NCBI RefSeq assembly: GCF_900182645.1
Contig: NZ_FXTA01000003.1
Coordinates: forward strand, 682,001 to 746,000
DNA: 64,000 nt
Direction: 5' to 3'
Origin: Flavobacterium resistens
GTDB lineage: Bacteria > Bacteroidota > Bacteroidia > Flavobacteriales > Flavobacteriaceae
Part shown: positions 18,045 to 27,099 of the stretch, one piece after another
How positions within the stretch are numbered: the first letter of the stretch is position 1
Layout of the letters: each line of letters opens with the position of its first letter
The notes under the pieces: generated by a model
Told to the model about the DNA's origin: nothing
The model's database searches: none
Seen by the model: the letters and a program-made list of their open reading frames with translations, nothing else
Position numbers and translations under genes: made by a program

Positions 18045-18827
18045 ATGCTTTTTCAAATACAATCTTATTTTAAATTCCTTTGGAAATCCAAAAATGAACA
18101 TGCGGTGCATTCGCCATTTGTTTTTAATCTTTTGACAAAGTGTTTTTATGATAAAAAAAGAAAACCTGAATATTCGATACTTAAGAATTACAGAAAAACA
18201 CTTTTAGAAAATCAAAATTTTATTGAAGTAACCGATTTTGGCGCAGGCTCCAAAGTTTTCAAATCGAATAGAAGACAAATTTCTAAAATTGCAAAAACAG
18301 CTGGGATTTCTTCTAAACGTGCTGAATTATTATTTCGCGTTACCAGTTATTTCAAACCAAAAAATGTTTTAGAAATTGGAACTTCTTTAGGATTAGCATC
18401 TTCTGCTATTGCATTAGGAAATAAAGATTCTTTTTTACTTAGTCTTGAGGGCTGTCAAAGTACACTTTCAATTGCAGAAAATTTATTTAACGAGCAATTT
18501 CCAAATTTCAACTTTGATTTTGTAAATTCAGAATTCAACAAATTCCTGACCCAAGGATCTGCAAATATCTGTGATTGGGACTTAATATATTTTGACGGGA
18601 ATCATTCTAAAAAAGCCACTTTAGAATATTTCGAACTTTTATTACCAACGATTAATAATGATTCTGTCTGGATTTTTGATGATATTCATTGGTCTGAAGA
18701 AATGGAAGAAGCTTGGGCAATTATCAAAAATCATCCAAAAGTAAAAGTTACAATCGATACTTTTCAATGGGGATTTGTATTTTTCAGATACGAACAGGAA
18801 AAAGAACATTTTGTAATTCGCGTTTGA
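18045..18827 (+). CDS. Class I SAM-dependent methyltransferase
   Basis: 260 residues. The Rossmann-like core is marked by VLEIGTSLGLASSAIALGN (motif I, near residue 105), LLSLEGCQSTLSIAENLF and LIYFDGNHSKKATLEYFELL, then WIFDDIHWSEEMEEAW near residue 206. The DGNHS/DDIHWS pattern resembles the O-methyltransferase type with an acidic metal-binding area. The N-terminal 90 residues are basic and probably form a helical cap. Substrate unknown. A -7-like TATCTTCG sits about 25 bp upstream. Confidence 0.82.
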   Translation: MLFQIQSYFKFLWKSKNEHAVHSPFVFNLLTKCFYDKKRKPEYSILKNYRKTLLENQNFIEVTDFGAGSKVFKSNRRQISKIAKTAGISSKRAELLFRVTSYFKPKNVLEIGTSLGLASSAIALGNKDSFLLSLEGCQSTLSIAENLFNEQFPNFNFDFVNSEFNKFLTQGSANICDWDLIYFDGNHSKKATLEYFELLLPTINNDSVWIFDDIHWSEEMEEAWAIIKNHPKVKVTIDTFQWGFVFFRYEQEKEHFVIRV

Positions 18828-18875
18828 TAAATGACTTTAAAATAATACTTTTATTACATTCGATATTATAAAATT

Positions 18876-19727
18876 ATGAATGCAATAAAAATTAATACAC
18901 CATTAGAATATCCAATAGCTGTAACAGAATTTATCTCTGATACGTCAAATGATAATTGCGTGATTATAGCCTCTGCAACAGGCGTTAAACAAAATTATTA
19001 TTACAATTTCGCAACGTTTCTTTCTGACAATCATTACTCCGTTTATACTTTTGATTATGGCGGAATTGGCGATTCAAAATCCGGACCGCTTTCCAAATTT
19101 TCTACGACAGCTAGCGCTTGGGCAGAAAATGATTTTGAATCTGTTGTAAAACATGTCAAAAGTAAAAACCCAAATAGAAAATTATTTATTATAACTCATA
19201 GTATTGGAGGACAGCTTATTGGTTTAGTTCCTTCCAATAATTTATTTGATGGCGTCATAATGGTGGCTTCACAATCAGGAAGCTGGATTCATTGGAAAGG
19301 ATTCGACAGATTAAAAATGCAATTTTTGTGGTATGCTCTTATACCTTCTTTTTCCAGAATTTTTAATTATTTACCTTCCAGTCATTTAACCCGAATGGAA
19401 GATTTACCAAAAGGAATGGCACTCGAATGGGCAAAATGGTGTAAAAAACCAAATTACCATTTTGACTGCATCAAAAACGTAAAAGAAAACTACGATCAAA
19501 TAAAATGCAAAATCAAATCTTATAGTATCGATAATGATTTTTATGCGACAGTATCAGCAATTGACTGGATTGCTTCACAATTTAAAAAATCTGAAGTAAC
19601 CAGAGTTCATTTGAAAGCAGAAGAATTTGGTGTAAAAGATATAGGGCATTTTGGTTTTTTCAGAAGTCAGTTTAAAGAAAACATTTGGCAAATTTTTCTC
19701 CAGGATTTAAGAAAATTTGAGAATTAA
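18876..19727 (+). CDS. Alpha/beta hydrolase
   Basis: 283 residues. The nucleophile elbow is ITHSIGGQLIG (Ser near residue 110). An upstream oxyanion-type region VIIASATGVKQNYY and FDYGGIGDS are typical of the serine aminopeptidase/COG4757-like group of predicted hydrolases. The C-terminal DIGHFGFFR supplies the likely catalytic histidine. No signal peptide, so cytoplasmic. It lies 48 bp after the methyltransferase and may be cotranscribed with it. The substrate is unknown; esterase or lipase activity is only a family expectation. Confidence 0.82.
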   Translation: MNAIKINTPLEYPIAVTEFISDTSNDNCVIIASATGVKQNYYYNFATFLSDNHYSVYTFDYGGIGDSKSGPLSKFSTTASAWAENDFESVVKHVKSKNPNRKLFIITHSIGGQLIGLVPSNNLFDGVIMVASQSGSWIHWKGFDRLKMQFLWYALIPSFSRIFNYLPSSHLTRMEDLPKGMALEWAKWCKKPNYHFDCIKNVKENYDQIKCKIKSYSIDNDFYATVSAIDWIASQFKKSEVTRVHLKAEEFGVKDIGHFGFFRSQFKENIWQIFLQDLRKFEN

Positions 19728-19740
19728 GATTCAAAAAAAA

Positions 19741-19770
19741 AAAATGACGATCAAAAACAATCGTCATTTT
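19741..19770. terminator. Bidirectional terminator between convergent genes
   Basis: Eleven-base perfect arms, AAAATGACGAT and ATCGTCATTTT, with an 8-base loop, flanked by an A-run on the left and a T-run on the right. It serves both the alpha/beta hydrolase and the convergent lipoprotein gene. Confidence 0.8.
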
Positions 19771-19797
19771 TTTACTAATCCAAAATTTAAAAAAAAC

Positions 19798-20460
19798 TTA
19801 TTTTTTAGCTTCTTTATTTTCTTCAGACTTTGCTCCCATTCTGTTAACAGTATACATTGGAGCGAATTTTATTTTTAAGCCGGCAATTTTTCTATTGTCC
19901 TCAGCAGTTAAACCTTCTTTTTCTACAGTGTTTTTTCGGCTATCCAACGCTTCGTACAATAATTTAACTTCATCCCAGTCTTCTCTAGAGTAATTATCTT
20001 TATTATTTTCAACTGTATGAACAAATTGTTGGTACACACTATGAATATTTTGGGCATTTACCCAAGCAAAACTCATATCATCTCCAATTTTTCCTTCACC
20101 AAACAAAGCGTTACGCAATTGCTGTTTTGGACTTGGAGCTGGTGGCGGGGCAAAAACGGCGGTCATTTCATTTTTAAATTCTTCGTATTTAATTTTACTC
20201 GCATTTACTTTTTCAGTTGCTGCTGTTTTATCTTTTAAATCTGCTAAAGCTAATTCAGCTTCCTGTGCTCTTTTGTCATATTCAGCATCAACACTTTTCC
20301 AATCGGCTTTCAAATCTTCTGCTGCGACATTTTTCACTGAATCAACGTAGGCTACATAGGAGTCTACCGTTTTTTGAGCTTTTTCTTGTTTTTCATCTTT
20401 ACACGATGTAAAACCCAAAACTAACAATGCTATTCCTGATAATAATTGTATGCTTTTCAT
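19798..20460 (-). CDS. Lipoprotein of unknown function with helical body
   Basis: 220 residues. N-terminus MKSIQLLSGIALLVLGFTSC is a lipoprotein signal. The mature part is rich in Lys, Glu and Ala, and residues 30-110 are almost certainly alpha-helical, possibly coiled coil. A short proline run (APPPAPSP) at ~115 separates this from a second helical half beginning QQLRNALFGEGKIGDD. No enzyme motif was seen. Such Lys/Glu-rich lipoproteins are common in flavobacteria. A -7-like TAAATTTG is present on the minus strand at 20491-20498. Confidence 0.75.
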   Translation of the reverse strand: MKSIQLLSGIALLVLGFTSCKDEKQEKAQKTVDSYVAYVDSVKNVAAEDLKADWKSVDAEYDKRAQEAELALADLKDKTAATEKVNASKIKYEEFKNEMTAVFAPPPAPSPKQQLRNALFGEGKIGDDMSFAWVNAQNIHSVYQQFVHTVENNKDNYSREDWDEVKLLYEALDSRKNTVEKEGLTAEDNRKIAGLKIKFAPMYTVNRMGAKSEENKEAKK

Positions 20461-20766
20461 AATCCTGATTATTTTTAATTAATAGATAAACAAATTTACC
20501 TAAACCTTATTCTAAAAAATTACATTATTCTCACATTTAAAATATAAAAAATATAACAAAACTATAAAACATCTCAAATAATGATAATAATATAAATTTT
20601 ATCACAAATAATATAACAACTTATCTACTAAAACATTGCATATATTTTATCATCTAAATACATTTTGAAAGCGAAAGAGATTTTTGTAACAAAAACCAAT
20701 AATCTACTACTTATGAATTTTATTGAAAAGTGTTTTGTACTTTTAAAACCAAAATTGTAAACCAAA
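20461..20766. other. 306-bp AT-rich intergenic region
   Basis: Lies between a divergent lipoprotein gene and the ABC ATPase gene. It holds no supported gene and no strong hairpin. On the minus strand CAAATTTA at 20491-20498 is a possible -7 box; on the plus strand TACTTTTA at 20738-20745 is a weaker one. The rest is low-complexity A/T sequence. Confidence 0.6.
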
Positions 20767-21474
20767 ATGGCAAATCCATTAATTAAAATAACTGATATAA
20801 AACGAAATTTTGTACTTGGTAATGAAATCGTTTATGTCTTAAAAGGAATTGATCTGGAAATAAATAAAGGAGAATATGTTGCTTTAATGGGGCCTTCGGG
20901 ATCTGGAAAATCAACATTAATGAATTTATTAGGTTGTTTAGATACCCCAACTTCCGGACGATATATTTTGAATGAAAAAGATGTAAGCCAAATGCGGGAT
21001 GATGAATTAGCTGAAATCAGAAATAAAGAAATTGGCTTCGTTTTTCAAACCTTTAATCTTTTGCCAAGAACAACTGCTCTTGATAATGTTGCACTTCCTA
21101 TGATTTATGCCGGTCATGGAAAATCAGAAAGAATTGCACGCGCTACAGAAGTATTAAAACAAGTTAATCTTGCAGACCGAATGGATCACCAGCCGAATCA
21201 GCTTTCCGGAGGACAGCGTCAACGTGTTGCGGTTGCACGTGCTTTAGTAAACAAACCTTCAATTATTCTAGCCGATGAGCCAACAGGAAACTTAGACAGT
21301 AAAACTTCTGTAGAAATCATGAAGCTTTTTGGTGATATTCACGCACAAGGAAATACTGTTATTCTTGTAACGCACGAAGAAGATATTGCGGCTTATGCAC
21401 ATAGAGTTATCCGTTTAAGAGATGGATTAATTGAAAGTGATACTTCCAAAGAATTTCAAACAAATAAGATTTAA
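20767..21474 (+). CDS. ABC transporter ATP-binding protein (LolD/MacB type)
   Basis: 235 residues, a single ABC domain: Walker [10 protein letters not shown] (~42-50), Q-loop [20 protein letters not shown], signature [16 protein letters not shown] (~145), Walker [14 protein letters not shown] and switch [16 protein letters not shown]. This subfamily energises LolCDE, MacB, FtsEX and similar permeases that work on lipoproteins, toxins or lipids in the envelope. No permease gene lies nearby, so the partner must be encoded elsewhere. A lipoprotein gene follows 7 bp downstream. Confidence 0.92.
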   Translation: MANPLIKITDIKRNFVLGNEIVYVLKGIDLEINKGEYVALMGPSGSGKSTLMNLLGCLDTPTSGRYILNEKDVSQMRDDELAEIRNKEIGFVFQTFNLLPRTTALDNVALPMIYAGHGKSERIARATEVLKQVNLADRMDHQPNQLSGGQRQRVAVARALVNKPSIILADEPTGNLDSKTSVEIMKLFGDIHAQGNTVILVTHEEDIAAYAHRVIRLRDGLIESDTSKEFQTNKI

Positions 21475-21481
21475 ATAATAA

Positions 21482-22042
21482 ATGCGACTGATAAAACTTT
21501 TCTTATTGCTCTCTTTATTATTCACAGCCTGTAAAGAGAAAACTGCAACAGAAATTCGTTATACCAATTTGCCACCAAAACCGCCGAAAACAGAAATAAA
21601 ATGGCTGACCGAAAATCCAGTTAAAATAAAAACTAAAATCAATTTATCCTATCTTAAAGGTTTTGAATGTGATTCTGTTATCGGAATTGATTATATCGGA
21701 TTTTCTGGAGAAGATTTCTATTTCCCAATTAATGAAAAAGGACAGTATATAAGTACCATTTGCAAAAAACAAAAACTTAATAAAGAGCAAATTTCAAGAT
21801 TGAGTTCGATTCTGAGCAATAAAAAAATGTTCGAAAATCCTAATATTGTAGGATGTTACGAGCCAAGACTAGGATTTATTTACTTTAAAAACAATGAAGT
21901 AATCTGTCAGACAATAGTCTGTATAGGCTGTTCAAAACTTGAATCGTCTGCAGAAATTGCTAGCTTAAATTTTGGTTTTAATGAAAAAGCCAGAATAGAA
22001 TTTAAAAAACTGAATAGTGAACTTGGTTTTTCAAAAGACTAA
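21482..22042 (+). CDS. Cysteine-containing lipoprotein of unknown function
   Basis: 186 residues. MRLIKLFLLLSLLFTAC is a lipoprotein signal. The mature part contains several further cysteines (FECDSVIG, STICKK, VGCYEPR, VICQTIVCIGCSKLE). The VCIGC segment near residue 145 could bind a metal or form disulfides. It is 7 bp after the orphan ABC ATPase and probably cotranscribed. No family was recognised. Confidence 0.75.
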   Translation: MRLIKLFLLLSLLFTACKEKTATEIRYTNLPPKPPKTEIKWLTENPVKIKTKINLSYLKGFECDSVIGIDYIGFSGEDFYFPINEKGQYISTICKKQKLNKEQISRLSSILSNKKMFENPNIVGCYEPRLGFIYFKNNEVICQTIVCIGCSKLESSAEIASLNFGFNEKARIEFKKLNSELGFSKD

Positions 22043-22075
22043 TCTAAAGAACATAAAAACTTAGCATCTTAAAAA

Positions 22076-22645
22076 ATGAAAGTATATACCAAAACAGGCG
22101 ACAAAGGAACAACAGCGCTTTTTGGAGGCACAAGAGTTCCTAAAGACAATATCCGAATTGACAGTTACGGAACTGTTGATGAATTGAATTCCTATATCGG
22201 ATTGATTCGCGATCAGGAAATGAATTCTCATTATAAAACTATTTTAATCGAAATTCAGGATCGTCTTTTTACTGTTGGTGCCATTTTGGCAACTCCTCAG
22301 GAAAAAGAAGTTTTAAAAAATGGCAAACTTCGATTAGAAAATCTTGGAATAATTGATTCAGATATTGAATTGCTCGAAAACGAAATAGATAAAATGGAAG
22401 AAAGCCTTCCACCAATGACGCATTTTGTTTTGCCGGGCGGACATCCAACTGTGTCACATTGTCATATTGCACGTTGTATTTGCCGTCGCGCAGAGCGTTT
22501 GGCAGTGCATTTAAGCCATAATGAACACGTTCCTGAAATAGCAATCAAGTACTTAAACCGACTTTCTGACTACCTTTTTGTCTTGGCACGGAAGTTGTCG
22601 TTTGACTTAAAAGCGGAGGAAGTAAAATGGATTCCGAGGAAGTAA
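22076..22645 (+). CDS. Cob(I)alamin adenosyltransferase, PduO type
   Basis: 189 residues. The N-terminal KVYTKTGDKGTTALFGG is the diagnostic ATP-binding stretch of PduO-type corrinoid adenosyltransferases, followed by DSYGTVDELNSYIGL. The helical half contains HFVLPGGHPTVSHCHIARCICRRAER and the RLSDYLFVLAR segment that lines the corrinoid site. It converts cob(I)alamin to adenosylcobalamin in the cytoplasm. The MeaB GTPase at 42852, a partner of adenosylcobalamin-dependent methylmalonyl-CoA mutase, gives a consistent B12 picture although the mutase itself is not in the window. Confidence 0.93.
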   Translation: MKVYTKTGDKGTTALFGGTRVPKDNIRIDSYGTVDELNSYIGLIRDQEMNSHYKTILIEIQDRLFTVGAILATPQEKEVLKNGKLRLENLGIIDSDIELLENEIDKMEESLPPMTHFVLPGGHPTVSHCHIARCICRRAERLAVHLSHNEHVPEIAIKYLNRLSDYLFVLARKLSFDLKAEEVKWIPRK

Positions 22646-22718
22646 AATTTTAGATTTTAGACTTCCGATTTTAGATTTTTAAGATTCAATAAATCTAAAA
22701 TCAACAATCTAAAATCTG
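22646..22718. repeat. Inverted word-array after the adenosyltransferase gene
   Basis: The left half repeats TTTTAGATTTTAGA-like words (22646-22684) and the right half repeats AAATCTAAAATC-like words (22691-22718), which are the reverse complement. The two halves can pair into a long AT-rich hairpin. It begins immediately at the stop codon (22643-22645). Confidence 0.65.
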
Positions 22719-22766
22719 CAATTAATGGGACGTTCTTAAATTTTATTAAAATAAATCAAAATTTAC

Positions 22767-22796
22767 TTGTCTTTTTCAGTAAAAAATTTATTTTTG
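22767..22796 (+). promoter_or_regulatory. Bacteroidota promoter of the DUF2795-secA unit
   Basis: TTG at 22767-22769 and TATTTTTG at 22789-22796 are separated by 19 bases, an excellent match to TTG-N19-TAnnTTTG. The expected start of transcription is near 22803, 15 bp before the ATG at 22818. Confidence 0.65.
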
Positions 22797-22817
22797 CACA
22801 AACTAAACAGATAACAG

Positions 22818-23039
22818 ATGTATTGGACATTAGAATTAGCATCTTATTTAAGTGATGCGCCATGGCCTGCTAACAAAGACGAACTTATTGACTACGCTAT
22901 TAGAGCTGGTGCTCCATTAGAAGTAGTAGAAAACCTTCAGTCAATAGAAGACGAAGGCGAGATATATGAATCAATGGAAGAAATTTGGCCTGATTATCCA
23001 ACAGACGAAGATTATCTTTGGAATGAGGATGAATATTAA
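22818..23039 (+). CDS. DUF2795-like small acidic protein
   Basis: 73 residues, very acidic (pI low from its Asp/Glu-rich end EDEGEIYESMEEIWPDYP). The N-terminus MYWTLELASYLSDAPWPANK matches the small protein that I know to precede secA in Bacteroidota and that is labelled DUF2795. It has no signal peptide. It has its own promoter and is followed by a hairpin before secA. Its role is unknown; association with secA is a conserved context, not proof of function. Confidence 0.8.
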   Translation: MYWTLELASYLSDAPWPANKDELIDYAIRAGAPLEVVENLQSIEDEGEIYESMEEIWPDYPTDEDYLWNEDEY

Positions 23040-23045
23040 AAAATA

Positions 23046-23088
23046 AACCAAAGGAAAAAGTCTCATCACAGAGGCTTTTTTTTTGGTT
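23046..23088 (+). terminator. Hairpin between DUF2795 and secA
   Basis: AACCAAAGGAAAAAGTCTC pairs imperfectly with GAGGCTTTTTTTTTGGTT over a short ATCACA loop, then T residues. It can act as a terminator or partial attenuator, leaving secA to be expressed by read-through or from a separate promoter in the 35 bp before its ATG. Confidence 0.55.
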
Positions 23089-23125
23089 CAAATACATATA
23101 AAATAATAAAGAAATACAATAAATC

Positions 23126-26100
23126 ATGAGTTTCATAAACAGTATTATTAAAGTCTTTGTAGGTGATAAATCACAGAAAGATGTCAAAGCTTTACAACCT
23201 TACTTAAACAAAATTAAAACATTCGAAACTCCTTTAATGAGTCTTTCAAACGACGATTTAAGAGGAAGAACCGTTTATTTTAAAGATAAAATAAAAGAAG
23301 CCAGAGCCGACAAAGATGCTAAAATCGCTTCGCTAAAAGCAGAAGTAGAAAACATCGAAGACATTGATAAAAGAGAAGATCTTTATGATGCTATTGATGC
23401 TCTTGAAAAAGAAGCTTATGAAATCTCTGAAAAAACGTTATTGGAAATTCTTCCAGAAGCTTTTTCTGTAGTAAAAGAAACGGCTCGTCGTTTCAAAGAA
23501 AACTCTCATATTGAAGTTACTGCAACTGCAAAAGACCGTGAATTTTCTGCAACAAAACCATATATTGTTATTGAAGGCGAAAAATCGATTTGGGCAAACA
23601 AATGGAACGCTGCCGGCAAAGACATCACTTGGGATATGATTCACTATGATGTGCAGTTAATTGGTGGAATGGTTTTGCACGAAGGTAAAGTTGCCGAAAT
23701 GCAAACGGGTGAAGGTAAAACTTTAGTTGCAACGCTTCCATTATACTTAAACGCTTTAACTGGAAATGGAGTTCACTTAGTAACGGTGAATGACTACTTA
23801 GCAAAACGTGATAGTACATGGAAAGCTCCTTTATTCGAATTCCACGGCTTATCTGTTGATTGTATTGATAATCACCAACCAAGTACAGAACAAAGAAAAA
23901 AAGCTTACGATGCTGATATCACTTACGGAACTAACAACGAGTTTGGTTTTGACTACTTAAGAGATAACATGGCGCACTCGCCTAGTGATTTAGTTCAAAG
24001 AAAACACAATTATGCTATTGTCGACGAGGTCGATTCTGTATTAATTGATGATGCAAGAACACCGCTTATTATTTCAGGACCAGTTCCACAAGGAGATCGT
24101 CATGAATTTAATGAATTGAAACCAAAAATCGAAAACTTAGTTGCACAACAACGTCAGTTAGCGAATGGTTTCTTGGCGGAAGCTAAAAAATTAATCAAAG
24201 AAGGAAACACTAAAGATGGAGGCTTCCAATTATTAAGAGCTTACAGAAGTTTACCTAAAAATAAAGCATTAATTAAATTTTTGAGTGAAGAAGGAATTAA
24301 GCAATTACTTCAAAAAACTGAAAATCAATACATGCAGGATAACAATCGTGAAATGCACAAAGTAGACGAAGCTTTGTATTTTGTGATTGAAGAAAAAAAC
24401 AATCAGGTAGAATTAACAGATAACGGTATCCAATACCTTTCTGGAGATACTGATGCCGATTTCTTCGTTTTACCAGACATCGGAACTGAAATCGCTGCGA
24501 TTGAAAAACAAAAATTAGACAAAGACGCTGAAGCTGAAGCAAGAGAAAGATTATTTCAGGATTTTGGTGTAAAAAGCGAGCGTATTCACACTTTGACTCA
24601 ACTTTTAAAAGCATACGCTTTATTTGAAAAAGATGTAGAGTACGTTATCATGGACAACAAAATTATGATTGTCGATGAACAAACAGGTCGTATCATGGAT
24701 GGCCGTCGTTATTCTGACGGTTTACACCAAGCGATTGAAGCAAAAGAAAACGTAAAAATCGAAGCTGCAACTCAAACATTTGCAACTGTTACATTACAGA
24801 ATTATTTCAGAATGTACAGCAAATTAGGAGGTATGACTGGTACAGCTGTTACAGAAGCTGGCGAGTTATGGCAAATTTACAAATTAGATGTTGTTGAAAT
24901 TCCAACTAACCGTGGTATTTCAAGAATTGACAAAGAAGATTATATCTACAAAACTACACGTGAAAAATTCAACGCTGTAATCGAAGACGTTACTGAACTA
25001 TCAAATGCGGGAAGACCTGTATTGATTGGAACAACTTCGGTAGAGATTTCAGAATTATTAAGCCGTATGCTTAAAATGAGAGGAATCACGCACAACGTAT
25101 TGAATGCTAAAATGCACAAGCAGGAAGCACAAATCGTTGAAGAAGCTGGTAAAGCAGGAGTTGTAACAATTGCAACAAACATGGCTGGTCGTGGTACCGA
25201 TATTAAATTATCTCCAGAAGTAAAAGCTGCGGGAGGTTTAGCAATCGTTGGTACAGAGCGTCATGATTCTCGTCGTGTTGACAGACAGTTACGTGGTCGT
25301 TCTGGTCGTCAAGGAGATCCGGGAAGTTCTCAATTCTATGTTTCTCTTGAAGATAACTTAATGCGTTTATTCGGTTCTGAAAGAGTAGCGAAAGTTATGG
25401 ACAGAATGGGACTTAAAGAAGGCGAAGTTATTCAGCATTCTATGATGACTAAATCTATCGAACGTGCTCAGAAAAAAGTAGAAGAAAACAACTTTGGTGT
25501 TCGTAAACGTTTATTAGAATATGATGACGTAATGAACTCTCAGCGTGAAGTAGTTTACAAACGTCGTCGTCATGCATTGTTCGGAGAACGTTTGAAACTG
25601 GATATCGCTAATATGCTTTATGACACTTGCGAATTAATCGTAAGCAACAGCAAAGTAGCGAATGACTTCAAAGGTTTTGAATTCGATTTAATTCGTTATT
25701 TCGGAATTACATCTCCAATTTCTGAAGCTGATTTTACAAAATTATCGGATATTGAAGTTACTGGAAAAGTTTACAAAGAAGCTTTAGCTTTCTACACTGA
25801 AAAAACTGAAAGAAGTGCAAGAGAAGCTTTCCCTATTATTAAAGGAGTTTACGAAGAGCCAAATAATCATTTTGAAAGAATTGTAGTTCCATTTACAGAC
25901 GGAATCAAAACTTTAAATGTTGTTACTGATTTGAAAAAAGCTTATGACAGCCAAGGTGCTCAATTAATTGCTGATTTCGAGAAAAACATCACACTTTCTA
26001 TTGTTGATGAAGCTTGGAAAAAACACTTGCGTAAAATGGACGAATTGAAACAATCTGTTCAATTGGCTGTTCACGAACAAAAAGATCCATTACTAATTTA

Positions 26101-26467
26101 CAAATTAGAAGCTTTCAACTTGTTTAGAGGAATGTTGGACAACGTTAATAAAGAAGTTATTTCATTCTTATTCAAAGGTGATTTACCGGCTCAAAACGTT
26201 CCTGAAATTCACGAAGCAAGAGAAGTTCGTCAAAAAGAAAATTTACAATTAAGTAAAGACGAAATTCCAAACAGCGAAAGTATGAACCGTGAAGCTGGAG
26301 AAACACAACAACGTCAGGTTACTGAAACTATCGTTAGAGATATGCCAAAAATCAACCGTAATGATACCGTTACTGTTCAGGAAGTTGCAACGGGCAAAAC
26401 TGAAGAAATGAAATTCAAAAAAGCTGAAACGCTTTTAGCTTCAGGAGCTTGGGTTTTGGTTAAATAA
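23126..26467 (+). CDS. secA: Preprotein translocase ATPase SecA
   Basis: 1113 residues, motor of the Sec protein-export pathway. Nucleotide-binding domain 1 has MQTGEGKT (~190) and [17 protein letters not shown] (~300). The preprotein-crosslinking region and a Bacteroidota-type insertion (about residues 330-480, containing [17 protein letters not shown]) make it longer than the E. coli protein (901 aa). Nucleotide-binding domain 2 contains [18 protein letters not shown] and [19 protein letters not shown]. The C-terminus ends [14 protein letters not shown] and has no Cys-rich zinc-binding tail. This lack of the SecB/ribosome-binding zinc motif is a notable departure from the E. coli type. The start at 23126 ([11 protein letters not shown]) is the only sensible one. 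Confidence 0.97.
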   Translation: MSFINSIIKVFVGDKSQKDVKALQPYLNKIKTFETPLMSLSNDDLRGRTVYFKDKIKEARADKDAKIASLKAEVENIEDIDKREDLYDAIDALEKEAYEISEKTLLEILPEAFSVVKETARRFKENSHIEVTATAKDREFSATKPYIVIEGEKSIWANKWNAAGKDITWDMIHYDVQLIGGMVLHEGKVAEMQTGEGKTLVATLPLYLNALTGNGVHLVTVNDYLAKRDSTWKAPLFEFHGLSVDCIDNHQPSTEQRKKAYDADITYGTNNEFGFDYLRDNMAHSPSDLVQRKHNYAIVDEVDSVLIDDARTPLIISGPVPQGDRHEFNELKPKIENLVAQQRQLANGFLAEAKKLIKEGNTKDGGFQLLRAYRSLPKNKALIKFLSEEGIKQLLQKTENQYMQDNNREMHKVDEALYFVIEEKNNQVELTDNGIQYLSGDTDADFFVLPDIGTEIAAIEKQKLDKDAEAEARERLFQDFGVKSERIHTLTQLLKAYALFEKDVEYVIMDNKIMIVDEQTGRIMDGRRYSDGLHQAIEAKENVKIEAATQTFATVTLQNYFRMYSKLGGMTGTAVTEAGELWQIYKLDVVEIPTNRGISRIDKEDYIYKTTREKFNAVIEDVTELSNAGRPVLIGTTSVEISELLSRMLKMRGITHNVLNAKMHKQEAQIVEEAGKAGVVTIATNMAGRGTDIKLSPEVKAAGGLAIVGTERHDSRRVDRQLRGRSGRQGDPGSSQFYVSLEDNLMRLFGSERVAKVMDRMGLKEGEVIQHSMMTKSIERAQKKVEENNFGVRKRLLEYDDVMNSQREVVYKRRRHALFGERLKLDIANMLYDTCELIVSNSKVANDFKGFEFDLIRYFGITSPISEADFTKLSDIEVTGKVYKEALAFYTEKTERSAREAFPIIKGVYEEPNNHFERIVVPFTDGIKTLNVVTDLKKAYDSQGAQLIADFEKNITLSIVDEAWKKHLRKMDELKQSVQLAVHEQKDPLLIYKLEAFNLFRGMLDNVNKEVISFLFKGDLPAQNVPEIHEAREVRQKENLQLSKDEIPNSESMNREAGETQQRQVTETIVRDMPKINRNDTVTVQEVATGKTEEMKFKKAETLLASGAWVLVK

Positions 26468-26514
26468 TAAATATTGAAAACCTTCTTTGTATAAAGATTC
26501 CTTTCAATTAAATT

Positions 26515-26552
26515 TAAAAACAGCTGTAATTTTTATTACAGCTGTTTTTTTT
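26515..26552 (+). terminator. secA terminator
   Basis: Fourteen-base arms around ACAGCTGTAAT and ATTACAGCTGT with a 4-base T loop and a following run of T's. A strong intrinsic terminator, closing secA. The ATG at 26560 lies directly after the T-run. Confidence 0.85.
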
Positions 26553-26575
26553 ATGCAAAATGACAAAAATCATTC

Positions 26576-26604
26576 TTGTAAATAATATTTATAATGTATT
26601 TTTG
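26576..26604 (+). promoter_or_regulatory. Promoter of the metal-uptake group
   Basis: TTG at 26576-26578 and TATTTTTG at 26597-26604 with 18 bases between, a full Bacteroidota match. Expected transcript start ~26611. This is downstream of the ATG at 26560, so translation must begin later, at the TTG at 26629. Confidence 0.65.
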
Positions 26605-26628
26605 CTCTCGAAAACAACGAAACACACT

Positions 26629-27006
26629 TTGAAACGACTTTTCGTCATATTTCTTTCTTGCATGCTATTAGTTCCTTCTTTTGGCAGTTTTTTTGTTTAT
26701 GCCTCATTCAAATTAAATCAGGAAGAAATCTCAAAAACAATATGTGTACAGCGTAAAATGGTTTTCAATACCTGTAACGGTCGTTGTGAACTTCAAAAAA
26801 GCTTAAAAAAATACGCTGATAACGAAAAAAGAATGCAAAACAATCTGAAAGAAAAAACAGATGTTGTTTACATTCAGACTTCCATTTTAAATAATTTCAA
26901 ATTGACGGCACCTATCGAATCAAGAACAAAAATTTTCGCTTCTTTCGATAAAAAACCTATTGCCGTTTCCAATACGACTTTTCGTCCTCCATCCTATTTT
27001 ATATAA
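26629..27006 (+). CDS. Small membrane/exported protein with CxGxC-type motif
   Basis: 125 residues when started at the TTG at 26629 (MKRLFVIFLSCMLLVPSFG). The earlier in-frame ATG at 26560 is upstream of the promoter and adds an implausible tail. A signal/transmembrane helix is followed by ICVQRKMVFNTCNGRCELQK: three cysteines in a C-x10-CNGRC spacing that could bind a metal. Proteins of this type are known to me next to TonB receptors and PepSY_TM proteins in flavobacteria. The gene lies 93 bp before the TonB receptor gene. A metal-binding or partner role in uptake is inference. Confidence 0.75.
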   Translation: MKRLFVIFLSCMLLVPSFGSFFVYASFKLNQEEISKTICVQRKMVFNTCNGRCELQKSLKKYADNEKRMQNNLKEKTDVVYIQTSILNNFKLTAPIESRTKIFASFDKKPIAVSNTTFRPPSYFI

Positions 27007-27099
27007 ATTTTTATCTGGCTTTTCGCCAAAACTGAAAACCTTTTTTTTTGATGTATGTCAAAGAAAGATGGTTACTCTTTAAAATTTATATAATCTAAA

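Noticed and set aside
24297..24614. A 105-codon minus-strand reading frame inside secA.
   Set aside because: It is antisense to a highly conserved gene, and its composition (Leu/Phe/Gln-rich) is that of a shadow frame.
26560..26628. The ATG at 26560 as start of the small CNGRC protein.
   Set aside because: It lies between the secA terminator and a strong promoter, so it would not be transcribed from that promoter.
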